A DNA stretch of 64,000 nucleotides from Chitinophaga oryzae. Lineage in GTDB: Bacteria; Bacteroidota; Bacteroidia; Chitinophagales; Chitinophagaceae. Numbering within the stretch: the first letter of the stretch is position 1; every line of letters begins with the position of its first letter. Location of the stretch: contig NZ_CP051204.2 of assembly GCF_012516375.2 (NCBI RefSeq), forward strand, positions 124,001-188,000, given 5' to 3'. The notes beneath the pieces were generated by a model. That model made no database searches, was not told the origin of the DNA, and saw only the letters and a program-made list of their open reading frames with translations. Positions 54,101 through 64,000 of the stretch are shown here, in pieces. The position numbers were made by a program, and so were the translations under genes.

Positions 54101-56251
54101 ATACAGGTCGGCATTGGTAATTGCTGCGTTTGCCCTGAGGCTTCGCAACGCGGTATCGCTCAGGTTACCGGCGATAGTAAAGCGGGTATTGAGGCTGGTA
54201 TCTGCGCTTTCGCCGTTGGCTTCGAAGGCGCCGTTGCGGATATTGGCATTCACGTTGACATCGTGATATGTATACCGGTTATAGGTCGCTTCATTCAGCC
54301 GGATGGCTGCCTGTGCGGCCATCTGTGTTAGCGTATACCCTTGCCCGTTGGCCATGAGGTTGCCGCTCACCCATCCCAGGGTGGTATCATAAAGCATGAT
54401 ACCCGGGTGTACCCGGAAGGAAGGCACGCTTACATCGTAGGTGCCGCGGATGCTGTCGGTGATATTGGCCAGTTTGGCGTTGATATTGGCATTGGCGTAG
54501 TCGCTTTTCAGTTGCAGCTGCGCCACCATATTTTTCATGCCGCCTTTGAACAGGCCGGTGATCAGCATGTTTTCCGGTAATCTTGGCGTGTCGGGCAAAG
54601 TGCCGGCCGGCAGCCAGGACCGCAGGGCTTTGTTGCCCGACTGGATATAGAGCTCCGGCAGGTTGGCGTTGAGCCGGTCCATATCGGTAGCGTGTTCTAT
54701 CTGGCCGTTGGCCGTTCTGACGAGGTTGCCTTCATGGTCGTTCAGGTAGAGTTGTTTGATATTCAGCAAGCCCAGATTACCTTTTAATATAGCCGACAGC
54801 GTTAGTTCCTTTTTCCAAAGAGGTGCAAAGGATTTGTTTTTACGGGCGTCGGGTACGAAGGGCAACCATTCTGCCAGGGCTACCTGTACGGAGTCGAGGT
54901 TGGCGTCGATCCCCAGCTGGTCCATATGGTCTGCGATACCTGACCAGGAGGGTACGGTGATGGCTATATGTTTTCTGAAAACGCTCTTGTTGGTTTGCAG
55001 GAAAAAGTTGCGCAGCTCCAGGCTTTTGGGCGTGAAGGTCACGTCCATATTGGCCTTCCGGAGGGTGAACCCGGACCAGTCCCGGGCTGCCAGGCTCTTG
55101 AGGCCAGCCTGTATGCTGTCGGGCGTATAGCGGATATTGCTGACTTTAGCATTTACGTTTGACAGGAACAGGTGGTTATAATCCGGATCGGGGCCGGCTG
55201 CTTTAGGGGCGGGGCCGCCGTTGTCATAACGTAGGGCCAGTTTGTCGAGATTGACCTGCGTGGCAAAGACCTGCCAGGTATTGGGCACCGTGTCCGGTGG
55301 CGCAGGCGTAGTGTCTTTTCCGGGCATCATGGCCAGGATACCGGTCGTGCGGTGAATGGAGAGGTCGCCTACCTGTATGCGGGTAGAGTCCTGGTCAAGG
55401 CTGCTGTTGCGTAATACGAGGTCGCCGATTTTCCAGCCGGTAGTGATGCCGATACCATCGCTGCTGTAGAGGAAGTTGCTTTCTTTGATACGCAGCTTTT
55501 TCAGCAGCAGGTGAAGCCCGGCGCTGCCGGTATCTTCCGGCGGCGGCGGAGGAGCGGCGGCGGTAGCGGGCGACGGAATATAATGCTGACGGAAAAAGCC
55601 TTTCAGGCCTGTCAGCTCTATGCCTCTGAAAGCGTAGATGCCATCGTCGAGGATAAGGTCATCAGGATCGGCGTGGAGGGTGTCCCAGGTGGCTACTGCA
55701 TGCATGCCGCCGGTCTGGTCTTCGAAGTTCAGTTTCACATGCCGGAGGGAAACGTCTTTTATGCGGAACTGGATGGTGGTGCCGGAGGCAGGGGCGATAG
55801 TATCCGGCTTTGTATCGGGAGAAACGAAAGCGTCTACCGCAAACTGGAAGTTGAAGGTACTGTCTCCCTGGTGGCGGTAAACATTGATCAGCAGGGTATC
55901 CCATTCCAGTTTATCTATTTGCAGTTCATTGTTGAGAAAAGCCAGCAGGTTGTAACGCACTTTCAGGGAGCCGGAATACAGCAGGGCCTGATGGGAAGTG
56001 TCGGCCACAAACACATTTCTCAGTTCGAGGTATTTCCATCCCCTGGCGCGGAGGTACCCGATCTGTACTTTTGTTTTCAGTTTTTTCTGCAGATAGCTTT
56101 CGCCCTGTTGGCGCAGATAGTTCTGTACGCCGTCCAGTTGCAATAATAACACCGCCATCACGGGCAAAAGAAGCACCGCAACGATGATCCATAAAAGCCA
56201 CCGCCACCAGGGGCGCCTGTGTTTAATTTCTGTTTCTGCTGGTTCTGTCAC
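51182..56251 (-). CDS. tamB: TamB-like translocation and assembly module protein
   Basis: 1,689 aa, GTG start. One N-terminal membrane helix (about 13-40, WWRWLLWIIVAVLLLPVMAVLLL), a very long periplasmic beta-rich region, and a C-terminal TamB/DUF490 domain (about 1350-1650: VNAPAIDLVQDQLGGMTAEQRNTY, FEVYLKIQGSLLKPDISFQLDMP). It should bridge inner and outer membrane and carry lipids or assist barrel insertion with TamL. A short charged tail ends the protein (RKERLRDEKKKKRAAQDESNKNK). Confidence 0.92.
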   Translation of the reverse strand: MTEPAETEIKHRRPWWRWLLWIIVAVLLLPVMAVLLLQLDGVQNYLRQQGESYLQKKLKTKVQIGYLRARGWKYLELRNVFVADTSHQALLYSGSLKVRYNLLAFLNNELQIDKLEWDTLLINVYRHQGDSTFNFQFAVDAFVSPDTKPDTIAPASGTTIQFRIKDVSLRHVKLNFEDQTGGMHAVATWDTLHADPDDLILDDGIYAFRGIELTGLKGFFRQHYIPSPATAAAPPPPPEDTGSAGLHLLLKKLRIKESNFLYSSDGIGITTGWKIGDLVLRNSSLDQDSTRIQVGDLSIHRTTGILAMMPGKDTTPAPPDTVPNTWQVFATQVNLDKLALRYDNGGPAPKAAGPDPDYNHLFLSNVNAKVSNIRYTPDSIQAGLKSLAARDWSGFTLRKANMDVTFTPKSLELRNFFLQTNKSVFRKHIAITVPSWSGIADHMDQLGIDANLDSVQVALAEWLPFVPDARKNKSFAPLWKKELTLSAILKGNLGLLNIKQLYLNDHEGNLVRTANGQIEHATDMDRLNANLPELYIQSGNKALRSWLPAGTLPDTPRLPENMLITGLFKGGMKNMVAQLQLKSDYANANINAKLANITDSIRGTYDVSVPSFRVHPGIMLYDTTLGWVSGNLMANGQGYTLTQMAAQAAIRLNEATYNRYTYHDVNVNANIRNGAFEANGESADTSLNTRFTIAGNLSDTALRSLRANAAITNADLYTTHWYTEPLTIKGNLDADFSSLEPQRLEGAALLTGWQVATKDHVVPLDTIALNAHYDSLQYITLKSPFGPVTAQGRMDYTKIGNAFSQIIMKPLKPADSGRIVVVPPGQYLEFAAALQVPHTLEPLIPGIRMEVPMDIAGRLNSDSSLLFVKANLPKVNYDSIQVDSLRLYARIVDTTLQTYVSIADMKHPSFPLYHTVLSAKANTGVVDFGLLMDDIKRQPKYRLGGIFTFLPDNMMQLVLKPDLLLNKQAWNVAENNIFRIKNGGPDTANIKLSYGDQSIQINTQADTSGVPALQAKVSNFQLATITGMLATDTLLANGLLNADAVVRHWNTQPLIHARLKVDSLTVKTAPLGTLTATAESTAPNAYKLDAALKGDNNDVTITGTYDSTINAQVNIANLQMASLEPFTMGSVTHMYGEATGKFDISGTASQPAVRGSMHFNNAGGIISFIGSNLHLPDEDIVIDEKGILLNNLVVADSLNNEMVVNGRINTSDFIKYGFNLSINAENFMALGKQQNQDQWIYGPAFIDSKVTVRGSLDLPRVDANVKLRDKSSVTVMLPQEEPGLADREGVVEFIDRDHPIDSALLAKQDSAKYSNPRLKGMFFSGNVEITPESVLKIIIDQANGDFVQAKGTANLNATLDPSSKMSITGRYEISEGKYEMSLNQLIKRSFDIQKGSFISFNGDAMAADLDITAKYTVNAPAIDLVQDQLGGMTAEQRNTYKQRIPFEVYLKIQGSLLKPDISFQLDMPERERNAFNGMPYNRIKQINQVPSELNKQVMGLLVLNTFIPDDPMSTLDGGGGAVGQAARNSVSKILSQQLNNLAGNLIKGVDLNFDLQSKEDYSSGSAQETTNLNIGASKKLFNDRLTVSVGSNIMLTGNTQNASSLVGDISIEYKLSRDGRYRLRVYQRNDNQTVIQGQYTETGVAFMLVMDYDEFREILQRSKREARKERLRDEKKKKRAAQDESNKNK

Positions 56252-56520
56252 TATGATAGCTTACTAAAAGTAATTTACTGAATTAAAACGCATGAGCGTT
56301 CCAATGGTTTACTTTCGGATAAAGACCCGTGTTCCGTCCGCTTGCCCGGCGAAAGCACAAAATCCATACCCGTGGGTACCGGGGATAAACAGTACTGCAA
56401 GGATACATTAAAATACGGGAACGGACATACTGAAAATTGTCCGGGATGCCGGAAACAGCCACCATCGACCGGTGTTGGAGGGGCCGGATATTCAGGGAGC
56501 CCTGCTGGTGACCGGGTAGA
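56252..56520. other. Non-coding gap between tamB and the 205-aa secreted protein
   Basis: About 270 bp with no gene or strong hairpin. The minus strand near 56270 has TTACTTTTA, a poor match to the -7 element. Confidence 0.35.
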
Positions 56521-57138
56521 TTATTGCCCGGTTTGAGGTGGTTTGTTGCGTGTGTTAAAACGGGAGATATAGTAATCCAGTTTATCTTTTTTGGCTTTGT
56601 CGGCGCGGAATTCTTCCAGCAGCTCCGGATCCTGCGGGAGGATATATTTTTTGAGATTAAAAAGCGATAACTCCAGGATTTCCCCGGTAACGATGTTAAT
56701 CACTTTTTTAAGCCTGACAGGTGTGTTAAGCGCGTTCACCGTCATGTCGGCGGGGTTATAGGCACTGCGGGACGGCTGCACTCCCTGCAGCTCATAGGTG
56801 CAATAGTAGCCGGTGGCTTGTATGACATTGAGCCCGTTATCTTTTATGTAGATATGGGTGCCATCACAGAACCCCCAGAAATTTTTCACTTTGTGCTCCT
56901 GCCCTGCTGCGTCGCGGAGCACCAGCTCGTTCCTGCTGGCGAGCAGGTAGATCTGTGCGGCCGTGCTGCGGTTTTTCACGATCAGGTCGCCCGATTCGGA
57001 AGGGCTGTTCTGCTGAAATTCCCGGAAAGACCTGTACAGGCCTTTTTTGAGGGTAGCAGCCTGCAGGATAAACTCGTCCTGGGCCTTGGCCGTCAGGCAA
57101 AAGCAGAGAAGTGTCCAGAGGCTGCACCATTTTTTCAT
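56521..57138 (-). CDS. Secreted protein of unknown function, 205 aa
   Basis: Starts MKKWCSLWTLLCFCLTAKAQ, a signal peptide, with the ATG at 57136-57138. The mature part is about 185 aa, beta-rich at first (GLYRSFREFQQNSPSES...IKDNGLNVIQATGYYCTYELQG) and basic-helical at the end (ADKAKKDKLDYYISRFNTRNK). On the minus strand TACATTTG (57152-57145) is a possible -7 element very close to the start. Same strand as tamB but 269 bp away. The family is not recognised. Confidence 0.72.
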   Translation of the reverse strand: MKKWCSLWTLLCFCLTAKAQDEFILQAATLKKGLYRSFREFQQNSPSESGDLIVKNRSTAAQIYLLASRNELVLRDAAGQEHKVKNFWGFCDGTHIYIKDNGLNVIQATGYYCTYELQGVQPSRSAYNPADMTVNALNTPVRLKKVINIVTGEILELSLFNLKKYILPQDPELLEEFRADKAKKDKLDYYISRFNTRNKPPQTGQ

Positions 57139-57250
57139 AGGGCACAAATGTATCCGGAATCTGTACGCTGGTGTGGGGAAATAGCTGAACGGAGGAATTG
57201 TTTCTGCTGATCTGTTATTTCTGTCTGTAAAGTTATCAGGAGGGGGACCG

Positions 57251-57281
57251 GAAAAATAAAAGGCCGGGTAAAAACCCGGCC
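57251..57281 (-). terminator. Terminator, probably of gltBD
   Basis: Stem GGCCGGGT/ACCCGGCC, 4-nt loop, with an A-rich run before it on the plus strand (T-run on the minus strand). About 150 bp past gltD. Confidence 0.75.
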
Positions 57282-57335
57282 CGGCTGAAGGTTACAACAA
57301 AATCTAAACCTGCTTATGAGAAAAGCGTTAATAAA

Positions 57336-57430
57336 TAGCTACTAGCTTTTAGCCGTTAGCCGATATCATATTTTTATGAACGTTGCCTTCAGCCTGTCAT
57401 TGTTAAGCAACAGGCTAAAAGTGTACGCTA
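57336..57430. repeat. Inverted repeat of TTAGC-type words
   Basis: The left arm (57336-57354, with an extra GTTAGCC after it) pairs imperfectly with 57413-57430 (GGCTAAAAGTGTACGCTA). It lies just past the gltD stop. Confidence 0.5.
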
Positions 57431-57433
57431 TTA

Positions 57434-58909
57434 TTACAGTGCCATTGCCTGCAGGGAATGGTCTTTGCTTTCCAGCTGGGAGCTGCCCATCAGGAACTCA
57501 TCCACTTTTCTTGCGCACTCGCGACCTTCGCTGATTGCCCATACCACCAGTGACTGGCCACGGCGCATATCGCCGGCAGTGAACACTTTAGGGATGGACG
57601 TCAGGTAATCTTTTTCGGTGGCTTTTACGTTGCCTCTTTCATCTTTTTCCACTTCGAGCTGTTCGAGCATACCGGTGTGCTGCGGATGTACGAAGCCCAT
57701 AGCCAGTAATGCCAGTTCGCAGGGGATATCTCTTTCAGATCCGGGAACTTCGGTGAACCTGGCTGGTTTGCCGTCGGCGCCCAGGGTCCACTGAAGGTCT
57801 ACTATGCGGAGGGCTTTCAGGTGCCCGTTGTCGTCGCCGATAAAGGCTTTGGTGGCAATGGCCCACTGGCGGTCTGCGCCTTCTTCATGGGAAGAAGATG
57901 TTTTCAGCACCATGGGATAGGTAGGCCATGGCATGTAATCGGTGCGCTCGCCGGGAGGTTTGGGCAACAGTTCCAGCTGGGTAACGCTCACCGCGCCATG
58001 ACGGTTGCTGGTACCTACGCAGTCGGAACCGGTATCGCCCCCTCCTATCACTACCACGTTTTTACCGGTGGCCATGATATCGTGTCCATCCACAGGGAGG
58101 CTGCTGACTCTTTTATTCTGCTGTTTGAGGAAGTCCATGGCGTAGTGTACCCCTTTCAGTTCGCGGCCGGTGATACCGAGGTCGCGCGGAATGGTAGAGC
58201 CGCCAGCCAGTACGATGGCGTTGTATTCCCTCAACAGGTCATTGGTGCTTACGTTAACACCTACGTTGGCATTGCACTGGAAGGTAACGCCTTCTTCATC
58301 CATCAGTTTGATCCTGCGGTCGATGGTCCATTTTTCCAGTTTGAAGTCAGGAATGCCATAGCGGAGCAGGCCACCCGGTTTGTCGTCGCGTTCGAATACG
58401 GTGACGCTGTGGCCGGCGTAGTTCAGCTGGGCGGCGGCAGCCAGCCCGGCAGGACCGGAACCGATCACGGCAACTTTTTTACCGGTACGCACGCGGGGAA
58501 CTTTAGCCTGGACCAGGCCTTTGTCGAATGCTATTTCTATGATATGCCGCTCAATTTCCTCGATGGCTACCGGCGGCTGGTTGATGCCCAGTACGCAGGC
58601 GCTTTCACAGGGAGCCGGACAAATACGGCCGGTGAATTCGGGGAAATTATTGGTGGAAGTCAGGATATCGTAAGCATCCTGCCAGTCCTGACGGTATACG
58701 GCATGGTTGAATTCTGGTATGACGTTTCCCAGCGGGCATCCGCTGTGGCAGAAAGGCACGCCGCAGCTCATGCAGCGGGAGGCCTGCTGGTTCAGTTTAT
58801 TTTCAGGGAAACGCTCCACAAACTCGTTGTAGTGGTTTATCCTTTCCCGGGGATCTGCTTTTCCGGGCAGCTCTCGTGTAAATTCCAGGAATCCTGTAGG
58901 TTTACCCAT
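57434..58909 (-). CDS. gltD: Glutamate synthase small subunit (NADPH)
   Basis: 491 aa. The N-terminal Cys clusters [14 protein letters not shown] and CPAPCESAC bind two 4Fe-4S centres; FAD-binding [13 protein letters not shown] and NAD(P)H-binding [12 protein letters not shown] follow, then [17 protein letters not shown] near the C-terminus. It delivers electrons to GltB to make glutamate from glutamine and 2-oxoglutarate. Downstream of gltB on the same strand, 189 bp apart. Confidence 0.97.
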   Translation of the reverse strand: MGKPTGFLEFTRELPGKADPRERINHYNEFVERFPENKLNQQASRCMSCGVPFCHSGCPLGNVIPEFNHAVYRQDWQDAYDILTSTNNFPEFTGRICPAPCESACVLGINQPPVAIEEIERHIIEIAFDKGLVQAKVPRVRTGKKVAVIGSGPAGLAAAAQLNYAGHSVTVFERDDKPGGLLRYGIPDFKLEKWTIDRRIKLMDEEGVTFQCNANVGVNVSTNDLLREYNAIVLAGGSTIPRDLGITGRELKGVHYAMDFLKQQNKRVSSLPVDGHDIMATGKNVVVIGGGDTGSDCVGTSNRHGAVSVTQLELLPKPPGERTDYMPWPTYPMVLKTSSSHEEGADRQWAIATKAFIGDDNGHLKALRIVDLQWTLGADGKPARFTEVPGSERDIPCELALLAMGFVHPQHTGMLEQLEVEKDERGNVKATEKDYLTSIPKVFTAGDMRRGQSLVVWAISEGRECARKVDEFLMGSSQLESKDHSLQAMAL

Positions 58910-58920
58910 AACTATTATCT

Positions 58921-59090
58921 CATTTTATTATTTGGTCATTTGATCATTTTCCGGGCTGTTTCATCACATCGCTTCTTTTTCACTGATCAGCCCAATAATC
59001 AAATAGCCGGTTGTTATTTATCATTTGATTATCTGGTTATTTTTTATTGTTATTCGCTTTACAATAATCCAATAACCAAATAATCCAATG
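58921..59090. repeat. Intergenic repeats of ATTTGG/ATTATTTGG-type words
   Basis: Two imperfect inverted repeats: ATTATTTGGTC...CCGGGCTG with CAGCCC...AATAATC, and ATTTGATTATCTGGTTATT with AATAACCAAATAATCCAAT. They fill the gltB-gltD gap. Words match those at 7631-7723. Confidence 0.7.
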
Positions 59091-59098
59091 ACCCCATA

Positions 59099-62000
59099 TT
59101 AACGTTTTATCTTCTGTCCTTGTGATACGCCTGCTTTCAGCACGGCCTTGTATTCTTTCGGGAATACTTTCACGAAATGACGCAGCTGATTTTCCCAGTC
59201 TTTCAGGATAAATTTCGCCACGGTGCTGTTCGTGTAGGCGTGATGTTTAGTGATCAGGTCCTGCAGGGCAGCCACATCTTCCTGGTCCAGCGGATCGAGA
59301 TCGATCATATCGCGGTTGCAGTGGTTGGCGAAGGAGCCTTTGACATCGTACACATAAGCGATACCGCCGCTCATACCGGCGCCGAAGTTGCGGCCTGTTT
59401 CACCGAGGATAACAGCGCGGCCGCCGGTCATGTATTCGCAGCCGTGGTCGCCTACTCCTTCTGCCACGATGGTAGCGCCGGAGTTACGGACGCAGAAGCG
59501 TTCGCCAGCTTTACCGCGGATGTAGGCTTCACCGGAGGTGGCGCCATAGAAGCACACGTTACCTGCGATGATGTTTTCCTCCGCTTTGAAGCCTGCTTCT
59601 CCGTGAGGATAGAGGATCAGTTTGGAGCCGGAAAGCCCTTTACCGAAGTAGTCGTTGGCTTCGCCTTCCAGTTCGAGGGTAAGCCCCCTGGTGGAGAAGG
59701 CGCCGAAGCTCTGGCCGGCAGAACCGGTGAACTTGAAGTGGATGGTATCTTCCGGCAGGCCTTCGCTCTTGTAACGTTTGGATATTTCGTTGGAGAGGAT
59801 GGTGCCGATGGTACGGTCGGTATTTTTAACAGGATATTGTTGGTAAACCCTTGTCTTTTTCTCCAGCGCCGGCTGTGCTGCTTTCAGCAGCTGCCAGTCG
59901 AGCACTTCAGCGATACCGTGGTCCTGCTCTTCCTGTTTGTACAGGCCGGTTTCAGGAGCTGCCGGTTCTTTGTACAGGATGGGAGAAAGGTCCAGTTTCT
60001 GTGTTTTCCAGTGGGTGATACCTTCGCGCATCTGGAGGTTGTCAACCTGGCCTACCATTTCGTTGATGGTACGGAAGCCGAGGTCGGCCATGATTTCGCG
60101 CAGTTCTTCCACGAGGAAGGTGAAGAGGTTCACCACATGTTGCGGGTCGCCGGTGAAGCGTTTGCGCAGGTCCGGGTCCTGGGTGGCCACGCCTACGGGG
60201 CAGGTGTTGACATGGCATTTACGCATCATGATACAGCCTTCCACGATAAGTGCGGCGGTAGCCACGCCCCATTCTTCTGCGCCGAGCAGTGTGGCGATGG
60301 CGATGTCGCGGCCTGTTTTCAGCTGGCCGTCGGTCTGCAGTACTACCCTGCTGCGGAGTTTGTTTTTCACCAGTGTCTGGTGGGATTCGGCGAGGCCAAG
60401 TTCCCACGGCAGGCCGGCATGTTTGATGGAGCTTATCGGAGAAGCGCCGGTACCACCATCATGACCGGCAATCAGTACCACGTCGGCATGTGCTTTGGCC
60501 ACGCCGGCAGCGATAGTGCCTACGCCGGCTTTAGACACCAGTTTTACGCTGATGCGGGCGGCGCGGTTGGCATTTTTCAGGTCATAGATGAGCTGTGCCA
60601 GATCTTCGATAGAGTAAATATCGTGGTGCGGCGGCGGAGAGATGAGGCCTACACCCGGGGTGGAGTGCCTTACTTTCGCGATCCAGTCGTCCACTTTATG
60701 GCCGGGCAGCTGGCCGCCTTCGCCGGGTTTAGCACCCTGGGCCATTTTGATCTGTAATTCGTCGGCATTGGTCAGGTAGTAGCTGGTAACGCCGAAACGG
60801 GCGCTGGCTACCTGTTTGATGGCGGAGCGCATAGAGTCGCCGTTGGGCAGTTGCTCATAGCGGATCTCATCTTCTCCCCCTTCGCCGGTATTGCTTTTAG
60901 CGCCGATGCGGTTCATCGCGATGGCGAGGGTGGAGTGCGCCTCGTGAGAGATGGAACCGAAGCTCATAGCGCCTGTCGCGAAGCGTTTGAAGATGCTGGA
61001 AGCTGGTTCCACCTCATCGATGGAGATGGAAGCACGGGTACGTTTAAACGAAAAGAGGCTACGTAGGGTGCAGGCTTTTTCGCTCTGGTCGTTAACGGCT
61101 TTGGAGTATTTTTTAAACACGCTGTAGTCGCCCATACGGGTGGAATACTGCAGCAGGTGGATGGTAGTGGGATTGAAGAGGTGGAATTCGCCTTTGCGTT
61201 TCCACTGGTATACGCCGCCTTCGGTGAGCCGTTGTACCGGTGTTTCCTTGCGGCCGTAGCCCATCCAGTGTTTTGCCAGCGTTTCGCGGGCGATTTCATC
61301 GAGGCCGAGGCCCTGGATACGGGATACGGCGCCGGCGAAATATTTATCCACCACTTGCTGGTTGATGCCCAGGATCTCGAATATCTGCGCGCCCTGGTAA
61401 GATTGCAGGGTGGAGATACCCATTTTGGAGAATACTTTGAGCAAACCGTCGCAAACGGCTTTGATGTAGTTTTTCTTCAGTTTATCTACGTCCAGGTCGG
61501 TGTCCAGCTTATTGGACAGTTTCAGGTCGCGGATGGTGCTGAGCGCCAGGTACGGGTTTACTGCGGTAGCGCCGAAGCCCAGCAGGCAGGCGAAGTGGTG
61601 TACTTCCCAAACGTCGCCGGCTTCCACGATCAGCCCTACCGAGCCGCGGATACCTTTGCGGATCAGGTGGTGATGTACGGCGGATGCGGCCAGCAGTGAC
61701 GGGATGGCGGCGTGCTCGGAGTCGATGGCGCGGTCAGAGAGGATGAGGACTTCAAACCCGTCTTCTACGGCATCTACTGCGTAGCGGCACAGGCGGGCCA
61801 ACCCTTTTTCGAGGGAACCGGGTTTGCCGTCGGCCTTAAAGTAGGTATGCAGCGTCTTCGCCTGAAACAGGCCGGTATCGATACTGCGTATTTTTTCCAG
61901 TTCGTAGTTGTTGAGGATCGGATGGCGCAGTGCCAGGCTGTGGCAGTGCAGCGGATCTTCGTCCAGCAGGTTGCCGTTGCCGCCTACGAAGGTGGCGAGC

Positions 62001-63628
62001 GACATTACCAGTCTTTCCCGGATGGGATCGATGGGTGGGTTGGTCACCTGGGCGAACAGCTGTTTGAAGTAGTTGGCCAGGTGCTGCGGCTGATTGCTGA
62101 GCGCGGCCAGCGGCGTATCCGTGCCCATGGAGCCTACCGGTTCTTTGCCGTCGATGGCCATCGGGGCAATGATATGCTCCATATCTTCGGTGCTGTAACC
62201 GAAAGCGCGCTGGTATTTAAAGATCTGGTCGTGCTCGAGGTGGGTAAAGGTAACCCTTGGCTCAGGCAGCTCTTCCATGCGGATCTTATATTTATTGAGC
62301 CATTCGCCGTATGGCTGTTGGGTGCAGATCTGTTGTTTCAGCTCCTCATCGCCGATGATGCGGCCCTGGTCCATGTCTACGATGAACATTTTTCCGGGCT
62401 GCAGGCGTCCTTTTTCTTTTACGTTTTTAGGATCGATGGGTAATACACCGGCTTCAGAGGCCATGATCACGCGATCGTCTTTGGTCACGACAAAGCGGCT
62501 GGGGCGTAATCCGTTACGGTCCAGCGTAGCACCGATGATTTTACCGTCGGTGAAGGAGATGGAGGCCGGGCCGTCCCAGGGTTCCATCAGGGAAGCGTGG
62601 TATTCGTAGAAAGCTTTTTTCTCCGGCGCCATGTCTTCATTGCCGTCCCATGCTTCTGGGATCAGCATCATCATTACATGGGGCAGGGAGCGGCCGGTCA
62701 TGGTCAGCAGCTCGATCACGTTGTCGAGGCTGGCGGAGTCCGACTGACCTTCTTCTACGATCGGCAGCAGCATGTCCATTTCTTCGGGAGTGAAAAACCG
62801 GGACATGAAGTCGCGCTCACCGGAGCGGAGCCAGTTAAGGTTGCCTTTCAGCGTATTAATTTCCCCGTTGTGGGCGATATAACGGTAAGGGTGCGCTAAC
62901 CGCCAGCTGGGGAAAGTGTTGGTTGCAAAACGGGAGTGGATGAGGGCGAAGGCGGACACCATCTTCTCATCGCTCAGGTCAGTATAATAATGACGTACCT
63001 GGTAGGTGGTCAGCTGACCTTTATATACGATCGTTTTATAGGAAAGAGAAGCGATGTAAAACAGTGCTTTCTCTTTGGGGATGGTATTACGAACGGTTTT
63101 GGACACGTAATTGCGGAGCACAAACAGTTTGCGCTCAAACAGTTCCGGGTCGCTGATATGATAGGGACAGGCGATAAATACCTGTTCAATTTCCGGTTCT
63201 ACAGACAGGGCGGATTCTCCGATGCCATCGGGGCGAACGGGTACTTTACGGTATCCCAGGATCTCGAGGCCCAGTTTTTCGGCGCTGCGTTGCAGGATTT
63301 CACGGCACTCTTCGCGCCAGCGGGGTTCTTTCGGGAAAAAGACCATGCCTACACCATACTTACCAAATTCAGGCAAGCTGATACCTAACCGAAGGCACTC
63401 ATCATATAAAAATTCATGGGGGACCTGAAACAGGATTCCTGCACCATCACCCGTGTTCTGCTCACAACCGCAGGCACCGCGGTGTTCCATGTTTTCCAGC
63501 ATGGTGAGGGCATCACGAATAATATGGTGGGATTTACGACCCTTGATATGAGCCGTAAAACCTGTTCCGCAGGCATCATGTTCGAATTCAGGACGGTATA
63601 AACCTTGCGTTTGCTTCACTTCATCCAT
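59099..63628 (-). CDS. gltB: Glutamate synthase large subunit
   Basis: 1,509 aa, full length. N-terminal glutaminase domain: after a 19-residue propeptide the nucleophile is Cys20 (EHDACGTGF). The central and FMN-binding TIM-barrel domains contain the 3Fe-4S cysteines ([13 protein letters not shown], with a first Cys just before in [10 protein letters not shown]), and the C-terminal GXGXG beta-helix domain ends the protein. It works with GltD for ammonia assimilation. Upstream 370 bp carry no gene; no clear promoter match. Confidence 0.98.
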   Translation of the reverse strand: MDEVKQTQGLYRPEFEHDACGTGFTAHIKGRKSHHIIRDALTMLENMEHRGACGCEQNTGDGAGILFQVPHEFLYDECLRLGISLPEFGKYGVGMVFFPKEPRWREECREILQRSAEKLGLEILGYRKVPVRPDGIGESALSVEPEIEQVFIACPYHISDPELFERKLFVLRNYVSKTVRNTIPKEKALFYIASLSYKTIVYKGQLTTYQVRHYYTDLSDEKMVSAFALIHSRFATNTFPSWRLAHPYRYIAHNGEINTLKGNLNWLRSGERDFMSRFFTPEEMDMLLPIVEEGQSDSASLDNVIELLTMTGRSLPHVMMMLIPEAWDGNEDMAPEKKAFYEYHASLMEPWDGPASISFTDGKIIGATLDRNGLRPSRFVVTKDDRVIMASEAGVLPIDPKNVKEKGRLQPGKMFIVDMDQGRIIGDEELKQQICTQQPYGEWLNKYKIRMEELPEPRVTFTHLEHDQIFKYQRAFGYSTEDMEHIIAPMAIDGKEPVGSMGTDTPLAALSNQPQHLANYFKQLFAQVTNPPIDPIRERLVMSLATFVGGNGNLLDEDPLHCHSLALRHPILNNYELEKIRSIDTGLFQAKTLHTYFKADGKPGSLEKGLARLCRYAVDAVEDGFEVLILSDRAIDSEHAAIPSLLAASAVHHHLIRKGIRGSVGLIVEAGDVWEVHHFACLLGFGATAVNPYLALSTIRDLKLSNKLDTDLDVDKLKKNYIKAVCDGLLKVFSKMGISTLQSYQGAQIFEILGINQQVVDKYFAGAVSRIQGLGLDEIARETLAKHWMGYGRKETPVQRLTEGGVYQWKRKGEFHLFNPTTIHLLQYSTRMGDYSVFKKYSKAVNDQSEKACTLRSLFSFKRTRASISIDEVEPASSIFKRFATGAMSFGSISHEAHSTLAIAMNRIGAKSNTGEGGEDEIRYEQLPNGDSMRSAIKQVASARFGVTSYYLTNADELQIKMAQGAKPGEGGQLPGHKVDDWIAKVRHSTPGVGLISPPPHHDIYSIEDLAQLIYDLKNANRAARISVKLVSKAGVGTIAAGVAKAHADVVLIAGHDGGTGASPISSIKHAGLPWELGLAESHQTLVKNKLRSRVVLQTDGQLKTGRDIAIATLLGAEEWGVATAALIVEGCIMMRKCHVNTCPVGVATQDPDLRKRFTGDPQHVVNLFTFLVEELREIMADLGFRTINEMVGQVDNLQMREGITHWKTQKLDLSPILYKEPAAPETGLYKQEEQDHGIAEVLDWQLLKAAQPALEKKTRVYQQYPVKNTDRTIGTILSNEISKRYKSEGLPEDTIHFKFTGSAGQSFGAFSTRGLTLELEGEANDYFGKGLSGSKLILYPHGEAGFKAEENIIAGNVCFYGATSGEAYIRGKAGERFCVRNSGATIVAEGVGDHGCEYMTGGRAVILGETGRNFGAGMSGGIAYVYDVKGSFANHCNRDMIDLDPLDQEDVAALQDLITKHHAYTNSTVAKFILKDWENQLRHFVKVFPKEYKAVLKAGVSQGQKIKR

Positions 63629-64000
63629 TTGGTTTAGATTTTTTGCTTTGATACACTCCTCCCTTCTGACTTTCGTCGATGGGTGGTGTACGATATAATT
63701 CGGGAACGGTTTAAAGATACTAAAGGAACGCTGTATTTTTTATATAAATTTTTGATAGAAGCTAAAAATTTAGAAAAAAATAAAAATATATCCCTTATTG
63801 TTAGAATTTATAGAAAAATGATTGCAGTGAGGCCGGTAATCCGGGCAGGCGGTTGCGGAGTTATTGTCAACTTGGCGGACGGAAATATCCGGGCCCGGAA
63901 GCAGACAGTGGCAATACCCGGATTGACTTAAATTCGCGGAAAATTGTCATAAACAGCAACCTATACCTATCAATCATATATATAATATAAAATGTCAACC
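63629..64000. other. Upstream region of gltB
   Basis: About 370 AT-rich bases to the window end. A short plus-strand frame (63683-63931) has no coding character. No riboswitch or repeat was recognised. Confidence 0.4.

Noticed and set aside
59177..60757. 526-aa plus-strand frame opposite gltB
   Set aside because: Antisense shadow of a full-length conserved gene.
63683..63931. 82-aa plus-strand frame at the right end
   Set aside because: AT-rich, Lys/Ile/Asn-rich start, no motif; more likely upstream region of gltB.

Overview
The window is a stretch of a Bacteroidota chromosome of roughly 50% GC, most likely from the Chitinophagaceae (Chitinophaga-like). The evidence is the gene families (TamL/TamB, DUF2480, DUF3472, Amj-type flippase, RlpA lipoprotein, PoxB, single-pass sigma/anti-sigma pairs), weak Shine-Dalgarno sequences, and several promoters of the Bacteroidota type (TTG, 18-20 nt spacer, TAnnTTTG). 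No prophage, insertion sequence, CRISPR array or antibiotic-resistance gene is visible.

Layout. 0-4.2 kb: 3'-truncated feoB, then a padR-pspC envelope-stress-type operon, all on the minus strand. 4.5-7.5 kb: a small anchored protein, a SulP anion transporter and a beta-carbonic anhydrase (probable bicarbonate uptake pair). 7.7-11 kb: methionine-type aminotransferase and a coupled kdsD-manC pair for cell-surface sugars. 11-21 kb: recQ, a DUF3050 protein, tRNA-Phe, several small unknown genes, an operon of sigma factor, 85-aa protein and ClpP paralogue, and an Amj-type lipid II flippase. 21.7-29.9 kb: GH36 alpha-galactosidase, a six-hairpin glycosidase-like protein, cardiolipin synthase, an acidic protein, and an ECF sigma factor with an anti-sigma factor that appears to span both membranes. 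30.5-32.3 kb: mnmG.

32.3-40.2 kb is the most unusual part. In 8 kb there are only three genes (ybeY, feoA, nadA). The rest holds three parS-like palindromes (ParB sites), two clusters of DnaA-box-like nonamers on either side of nadA, and three tandem arrays with unrelated sequences but nearly the same period (about 84, 81 and 82 bp). The third array consists of 31-bp hairpin cores whose arms show compensatory base changes. Together with mnmG next door, this looks like the chromosomal origin and segregation (centromere-like) region. dnaA and parAB are not in the window.

40.2-64 kb is ordinary core genome: PpiD-like foldase, DUF2480 protein, CorA, a DUF3472 secreted protein, a DJ-1/PfpI protein, RlpA, PoxB, a coupled tamB-tamL operon, and the gltB-gltD glutamate synthase operon. 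Several intergenic spaces carry long inverted repeats built from short degenerate words (AATTACG type, ATTTGG type, TTAGC type); one is a perfect 40-bp inverted repeat.

All calls come from reading the sequence and recalling protein families; no database search was run.
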